64,000 nt of DNA from Eutreptiella sp. 'Long Island Sound 2002' (taxonomy: Eukaryota; Euglenozoa; Euglenophyceae; Eutreptiales; Eutreptiaceae). The number at the start of each line of letters is the position of its first letter. The stretch's first letter is position 1. The position numbers and the translations under genes are program-made. The notes beneath the pieces are model-generated. The model made no database searches. It was not told where the DNA came from and worked only from the letters and a program-made list of their open reading frames with translations. This document shows positions 61,601 to 64,000 of the stretch, in pieces. Location: contig CAXIWF010000153.1 of the NCBI GenBank assembly GCA_964036045.1, forward strand, positions 23,007 to 87,006, in the 5' to 3' direction.

Positions 61601-63581
61601 CATTTCGGGACTTTTGAGGGGCAAAAACAAGCCACTGCAGGCTCAAAATGGGCTAAAATCACTTGTTTTGGCATCCCACGTGGTCTAGGATCATTTTTTG
61701 GAAAAGTCATTTGGGCGCCCACGTGATTGTGCTCGAGCTTGCGCCTTGCTGCCGCATAATTAGCACTAGCCCAGGGGTTCTGGTGTCCGTTTGGGCGATT
61801 CAGAGGGGTGGAAACCACAAAAAGTGGAGGGTTGCGGCTGGTCTACATGCCCTTGGAACGTCATTTTGAGCCACGTAGCCCTAGATATGGTCTGTTCTTG
61901 GTTTGGGGCCGCAGGTGTCCAAAATCAGGCTGAAAATTGCTGCCTTTTTTTTTTTGGCACAAAATGGCCCACAGCACCGTGCCACGGCTTGCCATGTGGC
62001 TCAACAATGGCTCATTCGCATCCCATTCATGTCCCATTGATTGTGAAAAACCAACAGCTCCGTTTGCAAACACCAACCCGGCATGGCAGCCTCTGTCCTG
62101 AATCTTCGGGGCGAAATGGCCAAAAACTGGCTGAAAAAGGCCATTTTTGACCACGTTTTTGGGCACCAGGAGCCACCATTGGCTTTGTTTTGGGAGCCAA
62201 GTTGAGAAAAGCTGGCATTTGACATGCCTATCACTATGCAAAAACGATGGTTCAACTTTGAAACAGTATGTTGAAGAAATGAAATTTTCCCGGCGCTTGT
62301 TGTTGCTTGCTGCTTGTTGCTTGTTGCTTGTTGCTTGTTGCTTGCCAACCGAATTATTAATCTGTCGGGAGGTCTTTAACTAGACATGGACGCCATGTAA
62401 AGTCCTCCTGTCCTCCCTCTTCCTCCTTTCCTGGAAATATGGGTACTCAATGGCTCCTTTGCATGCCTTATATGTTCCATTGATGATGGAAGAACAATGC
62501 GTGCATTTGGAAGCTGCATCTGGGCACGACAGCTTCTGTCCTCAATTTGTGGCCCTGACCCTACTCCTACATTGGCTGCTTTGCATCACTAACATGGCCG
62601 TGGCATGCGGTTACATGGAATATGGCACCTCGATGGCTGATTTGCATTCCTTGTATGTCCCATTGCTTGTGGGAAGTCAATGACTGTATTTGAAAGCAGC
62701 AGCTTGGTACAACAGTTTCTGTCCCAAAATTGCAACTTGCAACACATTGTAAAATGGCTGTTTTTCACCACTAAAATGGCCCTATCATTGGGTCACGGCT
62801 TGCACGATAGCTCATGAATGGCTTCTTTGCATCCCTTTTATGTCCCATTCCTGGTATAAAAGTCATGGCGCGATTTGGTAACACCATCTTGGCACGACAG
62901 CTTCCATCCTGAATTCTCAGGACGACAGAAACTGGCTGGAAATGACCATTTTGGACCACAATTTTGGCCACTGACAGAAACTGGCTGGAAATGGCCATTT
63001 TTGACCACTTTTTTGGCCGCTGAGAGCCACCAATGGCTTGGTTTGGGAGGCCAAGTTGGGAAAAGATGCTGCTTGATATGCCTATCAATATGCAAAAACA
63101 ATGATGCGATTTTGACACGGGATGTCAGAGAAATAATTTTTGCTGGGGGCTTGTTGCTTGTTGCAGCTGATTGATTACTACGTCGGAGGATTTTAATTCT
63201 TCAGCATAGCTCTGGGGACGTAGAAAGGCAGGGGATATGTCGTCCCTTTGATCCCCCCCCCCCCCTCAGGTACCCCGAGACTGTGGGAGTTATGTAGCCC
63301 ATTTCTCCTCAAGTACTGTGTGCTCGCTTTGACACCCGGGGGAAAAAAAAGAAATTTTTTTCTATTTTTTGGGGCGGGTGTTTTGCCCCACAAACCCCAG
63401 AAACGTCCAGCCTTCCCACACCCCATCCCACATACGCACGTGCAGCATCTCGCATGGCTCCGGCTAGGGACCAGCCCTGTGCTCTGCTGTGCAGGTGGAT
63501 GCCGTGCAACAGGCCCAGCTAGTGGAGAGCATCCGCGCCGTGGGCGCCGTGGTCTGGCCCCAGTTGGACGAGGCGTACTGA
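19732..63581 (+). CDS. COG5: conserved oligomeric Golgi complex subunit 5
   Basis: COG5 belongs to lobe B of the COG tethering complex, which acts at the cytosolic face of the Golgi in retrograde vesicle docking. I rebuilt 23 exons: 19732-19890, 21058-21155, 22479-22575, 24036-24116, 26174-26310, 28277-28364, 30228-30311, 32178-32296, 34026-34095, 36126-36242, 37515-37588, 38027-38116, 39046-39108, 46438-46554, 47945-48099, 49810-49929, 51384-51481, 54437-54601, 55693-55845, 57245-57357, 58832-58891, 60809-60995, 63495-63581. All are GT-AG with matching phases and no internal stop; the sum is 2532 nt, 843 residues, normal for the family. Diagnostic segments include [45 protein letters not shown] and [17 protein letters not shown]. 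The least certain part is the 3' end: exon 22 could instead run to a TGA at 61088 (845 residues). Introns 10 and 19 hold little recognisable; the others carry the repeats listed below. Confidence 0.9.
19945..20300 (+). repeat. CTG/CTC triplet-rich tract in COG5 intron 1
   Basis: Pyrimidine-rich triplets (CTG, CTC, CTT), including a run of about nine CTG near 20088-20112. They make false poly-Leu or poly-Ser frames. Confidence 0.8.
20305..20733. mobile_element. 429-bp inverted-repeat miniature element in intron 1
   Basis: Both ends read inward [18 protein letters not shown] and stay similar for about 50 bp. TA lies immediately outside each end (20303-20304, 20734-20735), fitting a TA target duplication as in Tc1/mariner-type elements. 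The ends carry multiple copies of GCGGAATTTTCCCC in both orientations. The middle is AT-richer and has no coding capacity. Confidence 0.65.
20745..21050 (+). repeat. triplet-rich tract in intron 1, second block
   Basis: CTC/CTG/CTT triplets with a (GGT)10 patch near 20955-20985. The tract ends at the exon 2 acceptor and may serve as an extended pyrimidine tract. Confidence 0.7.
21058..21155 (+). CDS. COG5: COG5 exon 2
   Basis: Acceptor CTTGCAG, donor GTATCC, phases 0 to 2. [19 protein letters not shown] matches the conserved helix preceding the family's H-D/E-DLL motif. Confidence 0.9.
22023..22231 (+). mobile_element. hAT-like miniature element, family A copy 1 (intron 2)
   Basis: Inverted ends CAGGGATGCATT and ATGCATCCCTG surround an AACCG-rich core (GTAACCGACAGTAACCGCC). 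The length is 209 bp. Related copies occur in introns 5, 9, 15 and 16. Confidence 0.7.
22479..22575 (+). CDS. COG5: COG5 exon 3
   Basis: Acceptor CTGTGCAG, donor [24 protein letters not shown] matches the N-terminal coiled segment ending in the E-P-Y/H motif. Confidence 0.9.
23262..23590 (+). repeat. C-rich minisatellite in intron 3
   Basis: Degenerate units of CCCCCATTT/CCCCCTCATTT, interrupted by a (CACAAG)4 patch near 23499. Confidence 0.75.
24036..24116 (+). CDS. COG5: COG5 exon 4
   Basis: Acceptor CTTGCAG, donor GTGTTT, phase 0 both ends. [20 protein letters not shown] corresponds to the family's LLRR...L.L.KRL segment. Confidence 0.9.
24820..25640. mobile_element. candidate inverted-end element in intron 4
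   Basis: Poly-C plus CTTGTAATAGC at the left is mirrored by GCTATTACAAG plus poly-G at the right. A direct repeat with CAAGCTACAGTAGGCGTAGG (one mismatch) sits near both ends (about 24857 and 25572). Confidence 0.45.
25081..25265 (+). repeat. tandem duplication of about 121 bp in intron 4
   Basis: Copies begin TGTGCACTGTAGGCACCCAG and TGTGCACTGCAGGCACCCAG; both continue GTGAACG, TACGCTGCTGGATGTGCTG. Confidence 0.75.
26174..26310 (+). CDS. COG5: COG5 exon 5
   Basis: Acceptor CCGCCGCAG, donor GTGTGG, phase 0 to 2. It holds [14 protein letters not shown], the clearest COG5 signature in the gene (about residue 180-190). Confidence 0.95.
26387..26548 (+). repeat. dispersed repeat family B, copy 1 (intron 5)
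   Basis: Starts GGCCGACCCCCGGAGTAGTC, contains an 8-bp stem CCCCCGGA/TCCGGGGG, and ends GAGGCCTTGTGCC before a C run. Nearly identical to copies at 31486 and 55439. Confidence 0.75.
26591..26680 (+). repeat. family B partial copy (intron 5)
   Basis: Repeats only the second half (CCCACAGAGGGTCAGAATGA to GAGGCCTTATGCC), about 130 bp after the same part of copy 1. Confidence 0.7.
27545..27653 (+). mobile_element. family A copy 2, 5'-truncated (intron 5)
   Basis: Shares the AACCGACAGTAACCGCC core and the CCCTTCTAATGCATCCC right end. The left end is not recognisable. Confidence 0.6.
28277..28364 (+). CDS. COG5: COG5 exon 6
   Basis: Acceptor TTCCGCAG, donor [26 protein letters not shown] aligns with the A...LL..GL...N segment of COG5. 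Confidence 0.93.
28610..28790 (+). repeat. CCAACCGCCA-type short tandem repeat in intron 6
   Basis: Irregular iterations of CCACCAACCGCCAACC and CCAATCGCC. Confidence 0.75.
30228..30311 (+). CDS. COG5: COG5 exon 7
   Basis: Acceptor CTCCGCAG, donor GTGTGG, 28 codons, phase 0. [20 protein letters not shown] matches VG-ALQ..YNL of the family. Confidence 0.95.
30691..31056 (+). CDS. ORF in COG5 intron 7, unknown protein fragment
   Basis: Open from an ATG directly after CACGGGACAG to TAA, 121 residues. The first part, [20 protein letters not shown] then ATVVGLSSF and [12 protein letters not shown], looks like a small beta-barrel (Tudor/SH3-like) domain with good codon structure. An acidic Pro/Ala-rich tail follows. 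In frame it cannot be part of COG5, whose exon 7-exon 8 join is intact. It may be an exon of a degraded transposon or a nested gene. No family was identified. Confidence 0.4.
   Translation: MAMNADLLAPGSKVFYLRGTTGERVPATVVGLSSFPECVAISYERSGHTQLYKDCPVERLTFPIERAESPASEGSPSPPPTAAVEAEAVAADVREPPETETLNVAPQDDIDEAPPNVLRPC
31035..31165 (+). repeat. tandem repeat of about 62 bp in intron 7
   Basis: Two units share AAACAAAGCATTGGGA, CAAACATTGCAGTGG and CCAAACATTTT. Confidence 0.65.
31227..31282. repeat. GC-alternating repeat inside a hairpin (intron 7)
   Basis: Arms GCCTCAGCGC and GCGCTGAGGC enclose iterated GCGCGCGGT units. A related run lies at about 30446-30482. Confidence 0.65.
31486..31634 (+). repeat. 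family B copy (intron 7)
   Basis: Same start and hairpin as copy 1, but lacks the GTTCGG segment between the two halves. Confidence 0.7.
32178..32296 (+). CDS. COG5: COG5 exon 8
   Basis: Acceptor TGTGCAG, donor GTCCGT, phase 0 to 2. [18 protein letters not shown] is followed by a Ser/Asp-rich variable linker. Confidence 0.85.
33699..33923 (+). repeat. direct repeat D, copy 1 (intron 8)
   Basis: Starts CGGAGGCCGTGCCTGAGTGA and ends CATTTCCCAC. It holds a perfect 24-bp palindrome at 33778-33801 with half-site GTCACGCGAGTG. Confidence 0.75.
34026..34095 (+). CDS. COG5: COG5 exon 9
   Basis: Acceptor ATCCGCAG, donor [24 protein letters not shown] matches the helix just before the KKRDP motif. 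It lies between two direct repeats. Confidence 0.9.
34328..34530 (-). mobile_element. family A copy 3, inverted (intron 9)
   Basis: The reverse complement of family A: GGGATGCATCAGAAGGG at 34330, then GCGGTTGGGCAGGCGG and the rest of the core. The far end is diverged. Confidence 0.65.
34640..34860 (+). repeat. direct repeat D, copy 2 (intron 9)
   Basis: Same order as copy 1, about 940 bp downstream; the palindrome is shortened to GTCACGCGTGAC (34734). Exon 9 lies between the two copies. Confidence 0.75.
35460..35945 (+). repeat. degenerate CCCCGCC/CAAAAA minisatellite in intron 9
   Basis: Irregular units of GGACCCCGCC followed by GCCAAAAA, with repeated CCAAACAACTGCC in the middle. Confidence 0.7.
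36126..36242 (+). CDS. COG5: COG5 exon 10
   Basis: Acceptor GTCACAG, donor GTCTGT, 39 codons. [18 protein letters not shown] is a hallmark COG5 segment. Confidence 0.95.
36738..36798 (+). repeat. short tandem duplication in intron 10
   Basis: AAGGGCCCGAAGGCGTACAA and AAGGGCCCGAAGGCGTGCAA occur about 30 bp apart, each followed by an ACACT segment. Nothing else is recognised in this intron (36243-37514). Confidence 0.65.
37515..37588 (+). CDS. COG5: COG5 exon 11
   Basis: Acceptor GTCATCAG, donor GTATGT followed by (GCCTGT)n. [13 protein letters not shown] ends at the EYP motif that splits across intron 11. Confidence 0.88.
37589..37621 (+). repeat. (GCCTGT)n hexamer at the intron 11 donor
   Basis: Four or five units begin within the first seven bases of the intron. 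Confidence 0.75.
38027..38116 (+). CDS. COG5: COG5 exon 12
   Basis: Acceptor CTTTCAG, donor GTGTGC. The join restores EYPRLYRLMV, as in the family's EYPKLLRLY. Confidence 0.88.
38181..38965 (+). repeat. 418-bp tandem duplication in intron 12
   Basis: ACCCAGTTGG occurs at 38192 and 38610; both copies continue with GCGGTTAGGTGG, CCTAGCACAGG, CATGACCTCCTC, GACGTCTAGGACAGCTCTGC and GCGGTTCTCATTGTG. The copies are moderately diverged. Confidence 0.8.
39046..39108 (+). CDS. COG5: COG5 exon 13
   Basis: Acceptor TTCGCAG, donor [20 protein letters not shown]; short, supported by phase and position. It is followed by the 7.3-kb satellite intron. Confidence 0.75.
39691..46176 (+). repeat. 31-bp satellite, about 209 copies, inside COG5 intron 13
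   Basis: The unit core is CCACAGCCCACTAGGAAAC followed by AACAGCAACCAT. It is head-to-tail with no spacers; nearly all variation is substitution, with one visible 1-bp insertion at about 40933. The main variant swaps CAACAG for CAAGTG. Because 31 is not a multiple of 3 and the unit contains TAG, every frame is closed. It fills 6.5 of the 7.3 kb of intron 13. It is not CRISPR because there are no unique spacers. Confidence 0.97.
41560..44905 (+). repeat. higher-order duplication of 54 monomers within the satellite
   Basis: Rare monomer variants recur exactly 1,674 bp (54 x 31) apart: CAGCCCAATA at 42241 and 43915, AACAGCAGCC at 42598 and 44272, CAGCCCG at 42954 and 44628, ACAACAGCGA at 43061 and 44735, CAGCACACT at 42086 and 43760. 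Confidence 0.9.
46438..46554 (+). CDS. COG5: COG5 exon 14
   Basis: Acceptor CTGTTCAG, donor [21 protein letters not shown], then a variable Asp/Pro-rich stretch. A second donor at 46511 gives the wrong phase for exon 15. Confidence 0.78.
47490..47625 (+). repeat. cluster of TGCACGCGA-like motifs in intron 14
   Basis: Five related sites: GTGCATGCGACC, GCACGCGATGTACGCC, GTGCACGCGACTG, GTGCACGCGAGTTACGCC and GTACGCGACCTACGC. They are spaced about 20-45 bp apart. Confidence 0.55.
47945..48099 (+). CDS. COG5: COG5 exon 15
   Basis: Acceptor [28 protein letters not shown] is a strong match to the K-N-(I/V)-(A/S)-K-T-(I/L)-QL segment. The donor GTGCTC at 48100 is chosen because it leads in phase into exon 16; a GTGAGT at 48072 does not. 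Confidence 0.88.
48152..48349 (+). mobile_element. family A copy 4 (intron 15)
   Basis: CAGGGATGCATTGGAAGGG to CTGCATCCCTG. GGGTTGG lies just outside both ends, so a target duplication of about 7-8 bp is plausible, as for hAT elements. Confidence 0.7.
49366..49758. mobile_element. possible inverted-end element in intron 15
   Basis: Left GGGGG...CATTTCGCCGG and right CCGGCGAAATTG...CCCCC are inverted to each other, recalling the intron 1 element. No clear target duplication was seen. Confidence 0.35.
49810..49929 (+). CDS. COG5: COG5 exon 16
   Basis: Acceptor CTGTGCAG, donor GTATGC. The join gives [10 protein letters not shown], aligning with the family's TQGDASQ..G. The exon includes [17 protein letters not shown]. 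Confidence 0.85.
50139..50490. mobile_element. inverted-repeat element family C, copy 1 (intron 16)
   Basis: Ends are GC-run plus GGCTC...GAGCC-type inverted repeats (right end GGGGCTCGAACGACCCCC). The internal GTGACAGGCCAGTCC and ACCTCAGGACCCCCC are shared with 59900-60204. Confidence 0.55.
50835..51032 (+). mobile_element. family A copy 5 (intron 16)
   Basis: CAGGGATGCATTCGAAGGG to GATGCCTCCCTG. GGGCATGGG is present on both sides, supporting a target duplication of 8-9 bp. Confidence 0.72.
51384..51481 (+). CDS. COG5: COG5 exon 17
   Basis: Acceptor CTGCGCAG, donor GTGTGT, phase 1 to 0. [20 protein letters not shown] is the helix preceding the P-(I/L)L motif. Confidence 0.85.
54051..54226 (+). 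pseudogene. hAT transposase C-terminal dimerisation domain relic (intron 17)
   Basis: The frame reads [35 protein letters not shown] and [11 protein letters not shown]. This matches the hAT C-terminal pattern: YP-x-L-x-x-IA, then SSA-x-x-ERxFS-x-x-G-x-I-x-T-x-x-R, then L-x-x-L-x-x-(L/M). The frame is open from 53729, but the upstream part shows no BED finger or DDE core I can recognise, so only a fragment remains. It may be related to the source of the family A miniature elements. Confidence 0.7.
54437..54601 (+). CDS. COG5: COG5 exon 18
   Basis: Acceptor CTGCACAG, donor GTACGC, 55 codons. [16 protein letters not shown] corresponds to the conserved E-x-I-I-x-T/KMH-x-EDF segment. Confidence 0.93.
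55439..55600 (+). repeat. family B copy (intron 18)
   Basis: Differs from 26387-26548 at only a few positions by eye, so it is a recent copy. Confidence 0.75.
55693..55845 (+). CDS. COG5: COG5 exon 19
   Basis: Acceptor CTCCGCAG, donor GTCCTT, 51 codons. [20 protein letters not shown] matches the F-(V/I)RHASL-(I)RP-EGGKM block. Confidence 0.95.
57245..57357 (+). CDS. COG5: COG5 exon 20
   Basis: Acceptor GTGCACAG, donor GTATGC, phase 0 to 2. [20 protein letters not shown] then [15 protein letters not shown]; matches the LR-(S/A)-FRPLLF block. Confidence 0.93.
57532..58770. repeat. 24-bp tandem array, about 51 copies (intron 20)
   Basis: There are two monomer types, one containing CCTCACACAGTGACACG and one containing CCTCACACACTGTTACACA. 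They are mixed along the array. A period divisible by 3 keeps frames open on both strands (CVTVCEGL repeats on -, SPSHTVTH repeats on +); these frames are not genes. Confidence 0.95.
58832..58891 (+). CDS. COG5: COG5 exon 21
   Basis: Acceptor CTCTGCAG, donor [23 protein letters not shown] is the IP...I-x(2)-LF-x-RAP block. At 60 nt it is the shortest exon. Confidence 0.88.
59900..60204. mobile_element. inverted-repeat element family C, copy 2 (intron 21)
   Basis: Left end GTCGTTCGAGCCCCTT, right end AGGGGCTCGAATGACCCC; internal landmarks are as in copy 1, in the same order. Confidence 0.55.
60341..60638 (+). repeat. (CCCTCT)n polypyrimidine tract (intron 21)
   Basis: About 300 bp of CCCTCT with CCCTGT/CCCTGC variants at recurring intervals; the opposite strand is pure purine for long stretches. 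Confidence 0.9.
60809..60995 (+). CDS. COG5: COG5 exon 22 (alternative end at stop 61088)
   Basis: Acceptor [20 protein letters not shown] matches the family's W...(F/Y)S-x-WLD region; [14 protein letters not shown] matches the FAPVYP-IM-x-LL end. I end it at donor GTGTGC because the continuation to TGA 61086-61088 is low-complexity. Confidence 0.75.
61306..63200. repeat. diverged tandem duplication of a 0.8-1.1-kb unit (intron 22)
   Basis: TAGACATGGACGCC then AAAGTCCTCCTGTCCTCCCT starts both units (61309, 62383). Landmarks such as GGCCATTTTTGACCAC, GGGAG(G)CCAAGTTG and GCCTATCA are shared. A shorter subunit around TCCCATTGAT/TGTCCCATT recurs about four times (62030, 62470, 62655, 62845). 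The block is AT-richer than its surroundings and looks like old transposon sequence; no coding was recognised. Confidence 0.65.
61342..61421 (+). repeat. (TCC)n microsatellite
   Basis: About 26 uninterrupted CCT triplets, at the start of the AT-richer repeat block in intron 22. Confidence 0.9.
63495..63581 (+). CDS. COG5: candidate COG5 terminal exon 23
   Basis: Acceptor CTGTGCAG, phase 0, 28 codons then [20 protein letters not shown] reads as a helix and the product ends WPQLDEAY. No family match decides it, because COG5 C-termini vary; it could belong to an alternative transcript. Confidence 0.5.
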   Translation: MDAVQQAQLVESIRAVGAVVWPQLDEAY

Positions 63582-64000
63582 TCGGGCAGGGCCGCAGGGC
63601 CCCTGGGGTGAGGCTTACTGCAGAACCGATGCGACACCGTGTGCGTCTGGGCTACGACGTGCACCGACGCAGCAACACCGAAGGCCCAGGGGGGCCTGGG
63701 GGTCCGGGGGAGGGGGGGGCTGATCGCATTGAGGGTGACGCCGCGGTCAGTGGCAGAGGCAAACGATGCTGATGGGCCAGGCCCGTGGGGCTGGAGGGGA
63801 GTGGGTGGCACCCTTGAGGCCGTGCTGCGCAGACCCAAAGACGGGGGGGGGGGGCAAGGCCCATGAGCCGCTGATGCTCCGCAGTCTCTCTGCATGGGGC
63901 CCGGCTGCAAGACCCCGTTTGGGGGGGCGCCCATGCGCGGGGCAGGGCTGCGCGGTCTCGGACAGGCCGCAAGGGCGCGACAGGCGTTGGGGCGTGGGGT
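63582..64000. other. region after the last COG5 exon, nothing assignable
   Basis: GC-rich with a G run at about 63843. A sequence after GCTCCGCAG at 63892 could be another exon, but no protein family or phase supports it. No AATAAA was seen. Confidence 0.4.

Noticed and set aside
63892-64000. further exon after GCTCCGCAG
   Set aside because: Acceptor-like, but the product is Gly/Arg low-complexity, and the upstream candidate exon already ends in a stop codon.

Overview
This is GC-rich nuclear DNA of a eukaryote, most likely a GC-rich alga or other protist. I cannot name the lineage. Two genes with GT-AG introns are on the + strand, introns are far longer than exons, and the DNA between exons is full of homopolymer-C tracts, minisatellites and small transposon relics. 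There is no sign of prokaryotic organisation.

Layout. (1) Positions 1-4085: the last three exons of a gene whose product is a coiled coil followed by an R-S-ExE ADP-ribosyltransferase domain; its 5' end lies outside the window. (2) 4086-5909: no recognisable gene. (3) 5923-14630: a full-length non-LTR retrotransposon (LINE) on the - strand. It has ORF1, an ORF2 with zinc ribbon, APE-type endonuclease, reverse transcriptase, RNase H and a C-terminal zinc finger, a hexanucleotide 3' tail, and a 13-bp target-site duplication. ORF2 is interrupted by three single-base frameshifts, all in homopolymer-rich runs. (4) 14644-19731: non-coding as far as I can see, with one strong hairpin. (5) 19732-63581: a single gene, COG5, subunit 5 of the conserved oligomeric Golgi complex. 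I rebuilt it from 23 small exons (60-187 nt) whose intron phases are all consistent. It encodes about 843 residues, close to the usual COG5 length, and coding sequence is only about 6% of the gene. (6) 63582-64000: nothing assignable.

The COG5 introns carry most of the unusual structure. Intron 13 holds a 6.5-kb satellite of about 209 copies of a 31-bp unit, with higher-order duplications of 54 and 14 monomers. Intron 20 holds about 51 copies of a 24-bp unit that creates long false ORFs on both strands. Intron 21 has a (CCCTCT)n tract. Introns 2, 5, 9, 15 and 16 carry copies of one hAT-like miniature element, and intron 17 carries a relic of a hAT transposase C-terminus. Intron 1 carries a 429-bp inverted-repeat element flanked by TA. 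Introns 5, 7 and 18 share another nearly identical dispersed repeat.

The splice donors are unusual: across 24 introns position +4 is a pyrimidine in 23 cases and never A, giving a GTNTG-like consensus instead of GTRAGT.

The two host genes are not functionally linked in any obvious way. COG5 acts in intra-Golgi retrograde tethering, and the ADP-ribosyltransferase gene is of unknown target.
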